Source of the DNA: Acidimicrobiales bacterium
GTDB lineage: Bacteria > Actinomycetota > Acidimicrobiia > Acidimicrobiales > SZUA-35
Length of the DNA stretch: 64,000 nucleotides
Assembly: GCA_041394265.1 (NCBI GenBank)
Contig: JAWKIO010000005.1
Location: 1,488,001-1,552,000 of the forward strand
Reading direction: 5' to 3'
The translations under genes were made by a program, and so were the position numbers. Positions within the stretch are counted from its first letter, which is position 1; the number at the start of each line of letters is the position of its first letter. Below the pieces are notes generated by a model. It had not been told where the DNA came from, did no database searches, and saw only the letters and a program-made list of their open reading frames with translations. Below, piece by piece: positions 46,436-56,425 of this stretch.

Positions 46436-46655
46436 GACGACTCCTTGCATACAACGTGGAAGGGTCCACTCGGACCACCTGCGAGCGTAGCTGGCCCACC
46501 CGGATTCGACCTTTTCCGTCGGGGTGCCTCGCTCCGACGACAATGTTGAGGCACCATGGTGGGCGGCCACCGTGCCGCCGGGTCTCGACTCGGCACGGCC
46601 GTTGGCTCGAACAGGGGGCGAGACATCGGGGATTCCCGAGAACGGGGCAGTCACC

Positions 46656-47294
46656 ATGCCGAAGATCGACCAACGCCAACTCGCTCGTGCCGCACTCGAA
46701 CTCCTCGACCTCGGCGGGCCCGAGGCGCTCGACTCACGCACGCTCGCCGGTCGCCTTGGCTGTCGGCACGACGACGTCATCGACCTGGCCGACTCCCGAG
46801 TGGCGCTGATCGACCTCGCGTGTGACGCCGTGTACGCCAAGGTCGTGCTCGAGCCCGATGGGCAGAGCTGGGCGGAGCGGATGCGCGACTACAGCCGCTC
46901 GTATCGACGGGCCCTGCTCCAGCATCCTCGGGCCGTGCCCTATCTCGCGGTGCGGCCGATCCAGCACGATGCCGGCCTCAACATCGCCGAGCGGGCCCTC
47001 GCCGAGCTCACCGAGGTCGGCTTCTCGCCCGAGGAGGCCAACCGAGTCGTCCTCGTGATCGTGAGCTTCGTCAACGGGCATGTCTTGACCGAAATCGGCG
47101 TGAGCCAGGCCGACCATCACGAGGTCGATGTCGATCTGGTGGCCCGCACCCGCCGGGCCGCACCCCTGCACCAGCTCCCGATCCTGGCGCAGATCTTCGC
47201 CACCGACAACGATCGCGACGCCGAGTTCGAGCTCGGGATCGATCTGCTCGTCGGCGGACTCGAGCGCCATCTCCTGCACGCTGCACCACGCTGA
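46656..47294 (+). CDS. TetR-family transcriptional regulator
   Basis: 212 residues. N-terminal helix-turn-helix (ARAALELLDLGGPEALDSRTLAGRLG in part ALDSRTLAGRLGC) and a TetR C-terminal ligand domain with the TetR-C type segment (FVNGHVLTEIGV). Ligand and targets unknown; divergent from mdh. The start ATG 46656 gives a standard TetR N-terminus. Confidence 0.85.
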   Translation: MPKIDQRQLARAALELLDLGGPEALDSRTLAGRLGCRHDDVIDLADSRVALIDLACDAVYAKVVLEPDGQSWAERMRDYSRSYRRALLQHPRAVPYLAVRPIQHDAGLNIAERALAELTEVGFSPEEANRVVLVIVSFVNGHVLTEIGVSQADHHEVDVDLVARTRRAAPLHQLPILAQIFATDNDRDAEFELGIDLLVGGLERHLLHAAPR

Positions 47295-47310
47295 CCTGCC
47301 GCCTGCCACC

Positions 47311-47706
47311 GTGGAACGGTTCCAACCCAGGCTGATCCACGACGGCATCGAGGAACTCGGCCACCTGCCGCCCGGTCAGCCGATCGAGCTGACGTGTCTC
47401 CACTGCCGTGCCCGGTTCACCGTCGATCCGATCCTCGTGGCCCAGTCGGCGCGTTCTGTCGGACTCAGCTCGTCCGCCGAGGATCGGGCCACGCTTGCGC
47501 ACCTGTCCAAGGCGTTCGACTGGTCGATCCAGACGCTCGACGAGTTCGTGTACGTCAAGGGCCACCGGGGCCTGAGCCCCCAGATCACCGAACGTTCGTG
47601 CCCCGCGTGCGGGCGTGCGCTGTGGATCATCACGTCGACCGGGGAGCTCCAGCCGGGGCGCAACGCCACCGCGATCGAGGGCGTCATCGCTCCCCCCCGC
47701 CGTTGA
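47311..47706 (+). CDS. Small zinc-ribbon protein
   Basis: 131 residues, not recognised. Two Cys pairs, LTCLHCRARF and ERSCPACGRALW, about 60 residues apart, would form one zinc ribbon, with a helical insert between. Start GTG 47311 is uncertain (weak ribosome site). It lies 16 bp after the TetR stop and could share its transcript. Confidence 0.6.
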   Translation: MERFQPRLIHDGIEELGHLPPGQPIELTCLHCRARFTVDPILVAQSARSVGLSSSAEDRATLAHLSKAFDWSIQTLDEFVYVKGHRGLSPQITERSCPACGRALWIITSTGELQPGRNATAIEGVIAPPRR

Positions 47707-47816
47707 CGACGTCGTGACCCGCTAGGCCGACGCGACGACCCGACAACGTTCGGCCCTCGGCGAGATCACACGCCACGTCCGAGGGGGTGCAATCAGCGAA
47801 GCGACGCTTGCTGGAG

Positions 47817-49652
47817 TCAGCGGGCCTGGCGGGTGTTGCCGATCCATGCTCGGTGGAGGCGGGTGTAGATGCCGCCCGCGTCGACGAGTTCGGCATGCGG
47901 ACCGGCCTCGGCCAGGCGACCCTTGTCGAACACGAGGACGAGGTCGGCGGCCTCGGCCGTCGCCAACCGGTGGGCGATACTCACCAGGGTCCGCCCGGCA
48001 GCGAGGCGCGTAATGGCCGTGGTCAGAGCCTGGTCGGTCTCGGGGTCGACGGCCGAGGTGGCCTCGTCGAGGATCAGGAGCCCGGGGTCGGCCAGGGCGG
48101 CCCGAGCAAGCGCCACGAGCTGGCGCTCGCCGACGGAGAGGTTGTCGCCTCGTTCACCGACCTCGGTGTCGAGTCCGTTCGGCAGCCGTTCGATCCACCA
48201 GCCCAGATCAAGGCGATCGAAGGCGTGCTCGATGTCGTCATCGGCTGCCGCAGGCCGACCGAACCGGATGTTCTCTCGGATGGTGGTGTCGAAGAGGAAG
48301 CCATCCTGCGGCACCATGCGGACACTCGCCAGCCGAGCGTCGTGGGAGATCGCCGTGAGTGGCACCCCGTTGAGTTCGATGCCGCCGGTGGTGGGGTCGG
48401 CCAGCCGGCACAGGAGTTTCGCAAAGGTGGTCTTGCCCGATCCGGTCTCTCCGACGATCGCCACGTTGGTTCCGGCGGGGATCACCAGGCTCACGTCGTG
48501 GAGGACCGGCTCGCTGTCTCGATAGGCGAACCCAACCTCGCGAGCCACGACCTCGACCGCACCACGGGGCAGGTCGACGCCGGGCTCGGCCTCGGCGACG
48601 TCGATGGGACGGTCGAGCAGATCGAGGATCTTGCGCCACCCTGCGACGGCAGTCTGGGTCTGGTCCATGGTTTCGCCGAGCTCGGCAATCGGCTCGTGCA
48701 GCAGCGTCGTGAGGAACAGGCACGCCACGATGTCACCAGCTCCGAGGCCGAGCCGATCTCGCTGGGTGAGACCGACCGCCATCACCCCGATGAACGCCAC
48801 CGCCCCGAAGAAGTCACCGACGACGAAGACGGCCGCCATGAACTTGTTCGCGTGGAGCCTGGCCCGATAGCGGGCGGCGATGCGATCGTCGAGGTCTTGC
48901 CTCGTCCGAGCCTCGGCGCCGTAGGCGCGGACGACGGCCGCCCCCATCACGGCCTCACTGAACGACGACAGCATGTCGCTGATGCGGGTTCGTAGCAGGT
49001 CGTAGGCCGCGAGCTGGCGGACCTGGAGCCACCGCATGATCGGCAGCACCGGGAGATAGGCGACGAACGCGATCAGCGCCAGCACCGGCGAGTAGTAGGC
49101 GAGCACGGCGAACGTGCCGAGGATGACGGTCGGGTGGATGGTCCAGGAGTAGAGGCCCCACTGGGCGAAGCGCGACAGCGCCTCGGCGTCGGCGGTGACG
49201 CGAGCAACCAGGACACCCCGCTTCGTCTCGTTGTGGTCGGCGATCGACAGCTGGTGCACCTTGTCGAACGCCGCAATGCGCAGCGTGGCGATGCCGGCCT
49301 CGGCCCGAGAAACCAAGCGCCGCTGGGTCGCCCACGAGATCAGCGCCGCAGCGACCACGATCACGGCCATCACCGACCCTGCTCGTACGACCGCACCAGG
49401 GTCGATACCAGCGGGATCGAGGACGCCGTCGTTGATGGTTCGTTCGATCAGCACCGGCACGACGAGCCGCCCGAGGGCGACGGCGAGCCCCATGATCGCT
49501 GTAGGGATGATGCCCTGGCGCAGTTCGTCGCTCTGACGCAGACCGCGTCGCAGAACCGAGAGTGCGCCTTCGGAGGTGCCGACCTCGGTTTCTGGGTCCT
49601 GACCGGCGGCGTCGGTCGTCGAGAGCTCGTCGGACACATCGATGGCGGTCAT
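47817..49652 (-). CDS. ABC exporter half-transporter, subunit with degenerate signature motif
   Basis: 611 residues: six membrane helices, then an ATPase domain. Walker A GETGSGKTTFAK, a non-standard signature LSVGERQLVAL (normally LSGGQ), Walker B LLILDEATSAVD with the catalytic Glu. The start overlaps the partner gene by 4 bp. It fits the heterodimeric exporter type (TM287/288, BmrCD), moving drugs, lipids or peptides out. Confidence 0.9.
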   Translation of the reverse strand: MTAIDVSDELSTTDAAGQDPETEVGTSEGALSVLRRGLRQSDELRQGIIPTAIMGLAVALGRLVVPVLIERTINDGVLDPAGIDPGAVVRAGSVMAVIVVAAALISWATQRRLVSRAEAGIATLRIAAFDKVHQLSIADHNETKRGVLVARVTADAEALSRFAQWGLYSWTIHPTVILGTFAVLAYYSPVLALIAFVAYLPVLPIMRWLQVRQLAAYDLLRTRISDMLSSFSEAVMGAAVVRAYGAEARTRQDLDDRIAARYRARLHANKFMAAVFVVGDFFGAVAFIGVMAVGLTQRDRLGLGAGDIVACLFLTTLLHEPIAELGETMDQTQTAVAGWRKILDLLDRPIDVAEAEPGVDLPRGAVEVVAREVGFAYRDSEPVLHDVSLVIPAGTNVAIVGETGSGKTTFAKLLCRLADPTTGGIELNGVPLTAISHDARLASVRMVPQDGFLFDTTIRENIRFGRPAAADDDIEHAFDRLDLGWWIERLPNGLDTEVGERGDNLSVGERQLVALARAALADPGLLILDEATSAVDPETDQALTTAITRLAAGRTLVSIAHRLATAEAADLVLVFDKGRLAEAGPHAELVDAGGIYTRLHRAWIGNTRQAR

Positions 49653-51400
49653 GCCGATGCCTCCTCGTAGGCGGTCACCAGCGCGTGGTAGCCCGGATGA
49701 TCGAGCAGATCCGCATGGGTTCCGCTGGCTTCGATCGTGCCGTCGCGCAGGTAGAACACCCGATCGGCCAACTCGATCGTGGAGACCCGCTGAGCGACGA
49801 TGAAGGTCGTGGTGTCGAGTTCCCGACGCAGACCCGCCAGGATCTGCTGCTCGATCCGGGCGTCGACGGCGCTCGTTGCGTCGTCGAGCACGAGGAACCG
49901 AGGCGAACGGATCAGCGCCCGAGCGAGTGCCACCCGCTGCCGCTGCCCACCCGACAGGGTCACGCCACGCTCGCCCACCACGGTGTCGAACCCCTGAGGC
50001 AGCTCGCCGATGAAGTCGCCAACCTGGGCCACCTCGGCCGCTCGCCGGACACTGGCGTCGTCGGCCCGGCCGCTCAGATCGATGTTGGCCCGCAGTGTGT
50101 CGGCGAAGAGGAAGGACTCCTGGAACACCAATGCGATGTCGTCAGTCCGATGGGCGGGATCGATCTCGGTGAGGTCGATCCCGCCGAGGCGCACCACACC
50201 GCTGCTCGGTGGAACCAACCCGCAGATCACGTTGCAGAGGGTGGTCTTGCCCGACCCGGTGGACCCGACCAGCGCCACGACTTCGCCCGGACGCACGTGC
50301 ACGTTCACCCCGGTGAGCACTGCCGTGCCGTCGGGATAGTGGAAGTCGACGTCGACGGCCTGCACCGACAGCGGGCCGCTCGGCAGGTGGGCGAAGGCAT
50401 CGGGTGGGTCGTGGAGCGGCTCGTCGAAAATCGCATCGAGACGACCCCGGGCCACGACGGATGGCGGCATGGACTCGAGGAAGAAGCCGAGCACCCGCAT
50501 CGGGAAGGCGAGCACCGTGAACAGCGACGCCACCTGCACCAGGTCACCCGGGCCCACGGCGCCGGCGTCGACCCGATAGATGCCGACGATCAGCACGATG
50601 ATGATGCCGACGTTGGGGATGGCGTCCATGACCGCCTCGAACGCGGCCCGCATGTAGCCCACGCGCACCCGGTCGGACTGCAGCTGCCGAGCGGCCGCGG
50701 CGAACCGCTCCGATTCGTCGCCGGATCGACCGAGGGTCTTCACCACGAGCGCGCCGTCAAAGCTCTCGTGTGCGATCGAGGACACCTCGCCCACCCCGGC
50801 CTGCACCTTGGCCGCCGGGAGTTCGACCTTGTGCGAGTACACCCGGTTCAGCATGGTGAGGGCCGGAAAGATCATGAAGGCGATCAGGGCGAGGATCGGA
50901 TCGACCAGCACGATGCTCACCGCCGAGAACACGGCGAGGAAGCCGACACCCAGCGAGAACGGGAGCGGGTGGAGCACCTCGACAGCGACCTCGGCGTCGT
51001 TGTCGGCGTGAGCCAGGAGCTGACCGGCAGGGATGCGCTGATGCCACGACAGGGGCAGAGCGAGATACTGGTCGCTGAGCCGTTGCCGGAGGGTGACCTG
51101 CACCCGTTCGGCCGTCATGCCGGCAAAATACCGGCGGGCGACCACCCCCGAGACTCGCAGCAACGTGACCGCTACCACCGCAATCGCGGCCTTCCAGAGC
51201 ACCCCGTCGACGACCTGGCCGGTCTCGACCGACTGGATGATGACCTCATCGGTGATCCAACCGAGCACGACGGTCGACAAGACCGTGCCCGCGGCAAAAA
51301 CCGCGGCGCCGGTGGCAGCAATGGTGAAGGGCCCGGGGTGGAGTCGGACCATGTCGACGACATGGCCCACCCCACGTCGAAGCGCGGTCCGGTCGGACAC
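49649..51400 (-). CDS. ABC exporter half-transporter, subunit with degenerate Walker B
   Basis: 583 residues from GTG 51400 (an ATG at 51538 would add a poorly structured tail). Six membrane helices, Walker A GSTGSGKTTLCN, standard signature LSGGQRQRVALARAL, and Walker B FLVLDDATSAVD, with Asp in place of the catalytic Glu. Complements the defect in the partner, so one of the two ATP sites is active. Divergent from the Hsp70-like gene with about 157 bp between. Confidence 0.9.
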   Translation of the reverse strand: MSDRTALRRGVGHVVDMVRLHPGPFTIAATGAAVFAAGTVLSTVVLGWITDEVIIQSVETGQVVDGVLWKAAIAVVAVTLLRVSGVVARRYFAGMTAERVQVTLRQRLSDQYLALPLSWHQRIPAGQLLAHADNDAEVAVEVLHPLPFSLGVGFLAVFSAVSIVLVDPILALIAFMIFPALTMLNRVYSHKVELPAAKVQAGVGEVSSIAHESFDGALVVKTLGRSGDESERFAAAARQLQSDRVRVGYMRAAFEAVMDAIPNVGIIIVLIVGIYRVDAGAVGPGDLVQVASLFTVLAFPMRVLGFFLESMPPSVVARGRLDAIFDEPLHDPPDAFAHLPSGPLSVQAVDVDFHYPDGTAVLTGVNVHVRPGEVVALVGSTGSGKTTLCNVICGLVPPSSGVVRLGGIDLTEIDPAHRTDDIALVFQESFLFADTLRANIDLSGRADDASVRRAAEVAQVGDFIGELPQGFDTVVGERGVTLSGGQRQRVALARALIRSPRFLVLDDATSAVDARIEQQILAGLRRELDTTTFIVAQRVSTIELADRVFYLRDGTIEASGTHADLLDHPGYHALVTAYEEASA

Positions 51401-51557
51401 CGTGAGACCTCTCGTGGCTGGGGGATGGACCACGTTAGCGAGGCGTCGACCCTGCCTCACCCGTATTTCCGACGTGTCGATGCTCCCGGTTGGGCCGGGC
51501 GGGCGGCGACGCGACCGGCGATCGGTCTCAGCTACCATCCCGAGCGGAGGCTTTCGG

Positions 51558-53615
51558 TTGACTTATTCGCTCGGGATCGACCTCGGCACGACGAACTCAG
51601 CAGCGGCCATCGCCGACGACCAGGGCGTTCGCATGTTGTCGCTCGGTCACGACGGCCCGATCGTCGCGTCGGTCATCCACGTGACTGGCGACGGGTCGAC
51701 CACCTTCGGACGGGCCGCCGTTCGCCGAGCCGAAGGCGATCCCGCGGGTGTCGCTCGCGAGTTCAAGCGCCGGTTCGGCGACGAAACCCCGTTCCTCCTC
51801 CACGGCACACCGGTCGCCGCCAACGACCTCACCCTGCTGCTCGCCACCCACCTCGTCGAGGCCGCCACGGAACTCCAGGGCGAAACACCGACCGACCTGG
51901 TGGTGTGCCACCCAGCGAACTGGGGGCCGTTCAAGACCTCGCTGCTGAGCGACACGCTCGCCAACTCGGCCCTCCCATCGCATCGTCTGGTCACCGAACC
52001 CGAGGCTGCGGCCATCCACTATGCCGCCCAGTCCCGGGTTGCCGACGGCACCACGGTGGCGGTGTACGACCTCGGGGGCGGCACGTTCGACGTGGCGATC
52101 CTCCGCAAGACCACCGATGGCTGGGAACGCATCGGACGACCGGGCGGGATCGAGCGACTCGGCGGGATCGATTTCGACACCGCCGTGTTCCATCACGTGC
52201 TGCGCTCGCTCGACCTCGATCTCGACGCCTATGACGACGACGACATCGCAGTGCAAGCCGGGGTGGCCCGCCTCCGGGCCGATTGCACCGAGGCGAAGCA
52301 CACCCTCTCGGCTGACACCTCTGCGGTGGTGTCGGTCCTCCTCCCTGGCCGATCCGAACAGGTTCGCATCACCCGCGGTGAATTCGAGACCTTGATCGCA
52401 CCAGCGATTGCCCGCTCACTCGACACCTTCGACAACACCATCTCGGCGGCAGGGCTGACCTACGAGCAGCTCGACCGGGTCCTGATGGTCGGCGGTTCGA
52501 GCCGGATTCCGCTGGTGGCCGAACGGGTCGCCAGTCACACCGGGCGCCCCCTGGCGACCGACGCCCACCCCAAGCACGCCTGTGCCCTCGGCGCCGCCCA
52601 GCTGGCCGCATCCACCCGGTCCGCGTCCGTTCGAGCACCAGCGACTCCATCGGCTCCGCCCACGCCGTCGACGCCCTCATCGGCCGAGCAGCCGGCCAAT
52701 CCGCCGACACCACCCGCAGCCACACCGCCATCCACGCCAGCAGCCGCTGCGGCACCACCACCCACGCCACCCGCCGACGCACCAGCGCCGGCACCGCCCA
52801 CGCCTGCTGCTCCGCCGAGCCCGGCGAGCCAGGCGAGCCAGGCCGACGACCTCCAGCTCCGCCAGCCGCTCGGCGGCATGTTCCAGGAGCTTCCCCACAT
52901 CTCCGAGGGCCTCCCCGAGTTCATGGACCGAGGACGAGGACGCCAGCCTGCCCCTCCCCCACTCGATGTTCCGCGCCCGGTGGCGCGCCCGCTCCAGCCA
53001 CCCGCCGCTGTGTCGCCCGCCGCCCAACCCAGCGGTTGGAACGTGCCGGCCACGCAAGCCAACCCGGTGCTGGTGCCAAACGAGTTCCACGTTCCGGGCC
53101 AGGGTCGCCCTGCACCGCAGGTGCACCGACCCAAGAAGAAGCGGTCGGCATCGATGTTCTTCCTGGGCCTCGTGCTCGTGGTCGGGCTCGGCGGTGCGGC
53201 CGCCTACGCACTCGACCTGTTCGAGCTCCCCTCGACCGGAGGCACCACCACCAGCTCGACCACCACGACCGCCGCTGATGGGAGCGACGGCACCGCGGGC
53301 GAGGGCGGGTCCACACCGACCGAGACCAGCCTCGTGAACAACACGAATTGCCCCGACGACCGGATCCCCGACCCGAACATCACGTATCAGATCAAAGAGA
53401 TCGCCGCCGACGACAAAGACGGTGGAGCCAACGCTCGCAGCGGACCGGGCCTCGGCGCCGACACCCCACCAGTGACCGTCCTCCCGTCGTTCACCCAACT
53501 CGAACTCGATCTCACCAAGTGCGAGCTCGATACCGACGGCCGGGCCTGGTGGGGCGTGATCGTCGACGGCAACCAGCTGTGGGTGTCGTCGAACCTGATC
53601 ATCCCGGTCGGCTGA
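51558..53615 (+). CDS. Hsp70-like ATPase with Pro-rich linker, membrane helix and outer SH3-like domain
   Basis: 685 residues. Hsp70 nucleotide-binding domain with GIDLGTTNSAAAI, VYDLGGGTFDVAIL and VLMVGGSSRIPLV; no substrate-binding domain. A Pro/Ala/Thr-rich linker (residues 360-520), one membrane helix (530-552, FFLGLVLVVGLGGAAAYAL), a Thr/Ser linker and a C-terminal domain with bacterial SH3 features (GGANARSGPGLG, WWGVIVDGNQLWVSS) outside the cell. TTG start with GGAGG 7 bp upstream fixes the N-terminus at the Hsp70 motif. Relative of the gene at 21303, which lacks the outer domain. Confidence 0.85.
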   Translation: MTYSLGIDLGTTNSAAAIADDQGVRMLSLGHDGPIVASVIHVTGDGSTTFGRAAVRRAEGDPAGVAREFKRRFGDETPFLLHGTPVAANDLTLLLATHLVEAATELQGETPTDLVVCHPANWGPFKTSLLSDTLANSALPSHRLVTEPEAAAIHYAAQSRVADGTTVAVYDLGGGTFDVAILRKTTDGWERIGRPGGIERLGGIDFDTAVFHHVLRSLDLDLDAYDDDDIAVQAGVARLRADCTEAKHTLSADTSAVVSVLLPGRSEQVRITRGEFETLIAPAIARSLDTFDNTISAAGLTYEQLDRVLMVGGSSRIPLVAERVASHTGRPLATDAHPKHACALGAAQLAASTRSASVRAPATPSAPPTPSTPSSAEQPANPPTPPAATPPSTPAAAAAPPPTPPADAPAPAPPTPAAPPSPASQASQADDLQLRQPLGGMFQELPHISEGLPEFMDRGRGRQPAPPPLDVPRPVARPLQPPAAVSPAAQPSGWNVPATQANPVLVPNEFHVPGQGRPAPQVHRPKKKRSASMFFLGLVLVVGLGGAAAYALDLFELPSTGGTTTSSTTTTAADGSDGTAGEGGSTPTETSLVNNTNCPDDRIPDPNITYQIKEIAADDKDGGANARSGPGLGADTPPVTVLPSFTQLELDLTKCELDTDGRAWWGVIVDGNQLWVSSNLIIPVG

Positions 53616-53628
53616 CGCCAGCGATCAC

Positions 53629-54489
53629 TCAGCGGGCGAGGTCGATCTGATCGATCACCTCGAGCGACGCCTCCGAACGGTTCAGCGTGTAGAAGTGGAT
53701 GCCCGGTGCGCCGGCTTCGATGAGGTCTTGCGACAGCCGGGCCGCCACCTCGATACCGATCTTGCGCACTTCGTCAGGTCGGTCGGCGACGGCCTCGATG
53801 CGGGCGGCCAGCGGCGCCGGAATGGTGGCGCCGGCCATGGCGGCGAACCGGGCGACCTGACCGGCATTCGTGATCGGAATGACGCCTGGCACCACTGGCT
53901 TCGTGCTGCCGAGGTCGGCGAGGTCGTTGACCATCGACAGGTAGTGGTCGATGTCGAAGAAGAACTGCGTGACCGCGAAGTCGGCGACCTCGAGCTTCTG
54001 GGCCAGCCGCTCCCGGTCGGATCGCAGGTTCGGCGAGCGCGGGTGGCCCTCAGGATGAGCGGCCACACCGATCGACACCGTGGTCTTGGTGCGCAGGTAC
54101 TCGACCAGGTCGATGGCGTGCTCGAAATCGCCGTCGGGCACGGGCGAGCCGTCGGCGGGCGGGTCGCCGCCCAGCGCGAGGATGTTGCCGACGCCACCAG
54201 CCGAGTACGACTCGAGGAGGGCGTCGATCTCCGGCTTGGTGTGTCCGAGACACGTGAGGTGGGCCATCGCCGGGAAGGCGTTGCCCTGCTCGATGTCGAG
54301 GACGACATCCCTCGTGCGATCCCGATCAGACCCTCCGGCACCGTAGGTCACGCTGACGAAATCCGGGTTCGCCACATGGAGGTCGACCACCGTCTGGTCA
54401 AGCTGAGCCCGAGCCTCCGGGGTCTTGGCGGGAAAGAATTCGAAGCTGACCGTTCGCTTTTCGGCCAGCAGGTCACCGATCAAAGCCAT
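53629..54489 (-). CDS. metF: 5,10-methylenetetrahydrofolate reductase
   Basis: 286 residues, the standard MetF length. FEFFPAKTPEA (catalytic Glu), FVSVTYGAGGS, HLTCLGHTKPEI, ALGGDPP and TQFFFDIDHYLSMV. It makes methyl-THF for methionine synthesis. Convergent with the Hsp70-like gene (13 bp apart). Confidence 0.95.
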   Translation of the reverse strand: MALIGDLLAEKRTVSFEFFPAKTPEARAQLDQTVVDLHVANPDFVSVTYGAGGSDRDRTRDVVLDIEQGNAFPAMAHLTCLGHTKPEIDALLESYSAGGVGNILALGGDPPADGSPVPDGDFEHAIDLVEYLRTKTTVSIGVAAHPEGHPRSPNLRSDRERLAQKLEVADFAVTQFFFDIDHYLSMVNDLADLGSTKPVVPGVIPITNAGQVARFAAMAGATIPAPLAARIEAVADRPDEVRKIGIEVAARLSQDLIEAGAPGIHFYTLNRSEASLEVIDQIDLAR

Positions 54490-54721
54490 TCGCGGCTCTC
54501 CTCATGTTCACCTGCACGGCGCCGTCAGCGGGCGATGTGATCACCATCATCGCCATCGCTCCCGATTGCCAAACCAGCAACCGTGACCGTGAATTGTTCC
54601 AAAGCCTACCCTCTCATGATCGACCCCGGCAGTCGGTAATTGAGCCCACAGCTCGCAGCGCCCCGCTCCGACTCCGGTGCCCGAGCGCCGCGCACGGCAC
54701 CCAAGCAGAGAAGGTGGTCGT

Positions 54722-54741
54722 CCGCCCGCGTGAGCGGGCGG
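54722..54741 (-). terminator. Hairpin after purH
   Basis: Perfect 8-bp arms CCGCCCGC/GCGGGCGG with a 4-nt loop, 8 bp beyond the purH stop on the minus strand. No T-run. The remaining 230 bp to metF hold nothing else I can name. Confidence 0.5.
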
Positions 54742-54748
54742 CCGTGGA

Positions 54749-56287
54749 TCAGTGCCGGAACTGGCGCTCACCGGTGAAGATCATCGAGATGCCGCGGGCG
54801 TTGGCGGCGGCGATGGTCTCTTCGTCGCGGACCGAGCCGCCAGGCTGGATCACGACCGCGGCGCCTGCATCGGCAGCGGCTTCGACGCCGTCGGCGAACG
54901 GATAGAACGCGTCGGAGGCACACGCGCCGCCGATAGCGCGGCCGTCGGCCTTGCTTGCGGCGAGGAGGCCCGACTCGACCCGGTTCTGCTGGCCGGCGCC
55001 GATCCCCCAGGCCGTGCCGTCCTTGACCAGGACGATCGCATTCGAGATCACGTAGCTACAGAGCTTCCAGGCGAGCTGGGCATCCGCCATCTCGGCCTCG
55101 GTGGGCTGGCGGTCGGTGACGACCTGCCAGGTGTCGGGGGTGGCACCGAAGTAGTGGTTCTGCTGTACGAGGAACCCGCTCGACAGCGGCCGCACGGTGA
55201 GCGCTGGGCTCTCGGGCGCCGAGGCGGTGAGCAGGCGAGTGTTCTTGCGCTTGGCGATCAGTCGATCGATCACGCCGGGCTCGTAGCCGGGGGCGATGAT
55301 GAGGTCGGCCTGTGCCGCTCCCTCGATCGCTGCGACCGTCGCTTCGTCGACCACTCGGTTCAGCGCGACGATGCCACCGAAGGCCGAGCGAGGGTCGCAC
55401 GCAAAGGCCCGCTCGTAGGCGGTCGCCAGGTCGGAGGCGATCGACACCCCGCAGGGATTCGCGTGCTTGATGATGGCGACGGCCGGCCCGTCACCGAGAT
55501 CGTGGACGAGCCGCCACGCCGCGTCGGCATCGAAGAGGTTGAGATAGCTGAGCGCCAGCCCCGAGTGCTGCTCGGCCGAATCCCACCACGTGCTGGTGCC
55601 CTGCAGCCGATAGCGGGCACCCTGCTGGTGGGGATTCTCGCCGTAGCGCAGGTCTTGCGCCCGCTCGAGCGAGAGGTGGATCGTCTCGGGAAGAACCTCC
55701 GGCGTCGTGCTGGTCTCGTCGAACCACTTCACGATGGCGGCGTCGTAGGCCGAGGTGTGGGCGAACACCTTGCGGGCGAGCCGGTGACGCATGGCCGGCG
55801 AGGTGCTTCCACCATTGCGGAGCTGCTCGAGGACCGGCTCGTAGTCGGCCGGATCGACCAGTGCCGTCACGTACTCGTGGTTCTTCGCCGCTGCGCGCAG
55901 CATGGCCGGGCCACCGATGTCGATCAGGTCTTCCGACGAGGCCTGCGGAGCGTGGTCGAAGCTCTCCGGATCGGCCCCGAAGGGGTAGAGATTGCCGACC
56001 ACGATGTCGATCAGGTCGATGTGGTGGGTCTCGAGGTCGGTCAGGTGCGAAGGGTCGCGGCGATCGGCGAGGAGGCCGCCGTGCACCCGGGGATGCAGCG
56101 TGACGACACGGTGCCCCAACATCGCCGGGTAGCCGGTGAAGTCGGCAACATCGGTGACCGGGATCCCGGCTTCGGTGATCACCTTGGCGGTACCACCGGA
56201 GGAGACCAACTCGACGCGGAGTTCGTGGAGCGACTGGGCAAGCTCGGCGATGCCGGACTTGTCGTAGACCGAGAGAAGTGCACGCAC
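54749..56287 (-). CDS. purH: Bifunctional AICAR transformylase/IMP cyclohydrolase
   Basis: 512 residues with both domains. The cyclohydrolase half begins RALLSVYDKSGIAELAQ and has SSGGTAKVI; the transformylase half has GENPHQQGARY, KHANPCGVSIA and SDAFYPFADGVE. Last two steps of purine synthesis. Confidence 0.97.
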   Translation of the reverse strand: MRALLSVYDKSGIAELAQSLHELRVELVSSGGTAKVITEAGIPVTDVADFTGYPAMLGHRVVTLHPRVHGGLLADRRDPSHLTDLETHHIDLIDIVVGNLYPFGADPESFDHAPQASSEDLIDIGGPAMLRAAAKNHEYVTALVDPADYEPVLEQLRNGGSTSPAMRHRLARKVFAHTSAYDAAIVKWFDETSTTPEVLPETIHLSLERAQDLRYGENPHQQGARYRLQGTSTWWDSAEQHSGLALSYLNLFDADAAWRLVHDLGDGPAVAIIKHANPCGVSIASDLATAYERAFACDPRSAFGGIVALNRVVDEATVAAIEGAAQADLIIAPGYEPGVIDRLIAKRKNTRLLTASAPESPALTVRPLSSGFLVQQNHYFGATPDTWQVVTDRQPTEAEMADAQLAWKLCSYVISNAIVLVKDGTAWGIGAGQQNRVESGLLAASKADGRAIGGACASDAFYPFADGVEAAADAGAAVVIQPGGSVRDEETIAAANARGISMIFTGERQFRH

Positions 56288-56425
56288 GGCGTCGAAGCTA
56301 TCGAGTTTTCACCATGAGAGGGGTCGGCATGAGTTGTTGCGACATCGTGAACAACGTGGTTGGCCACATCGCAGCCGTCCGAGCTGCCGCCATGCTGCGG
56401 CATGGGTTCGATGCTCGGCGGTCGT

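Noticed and set aside
49562..52234. 890-codon plus-strand frame crossing the ABC and Hsp70-like genes
   Set aside because: Crosses a divergent promoter region and overlaps confirmed genes on both sides.
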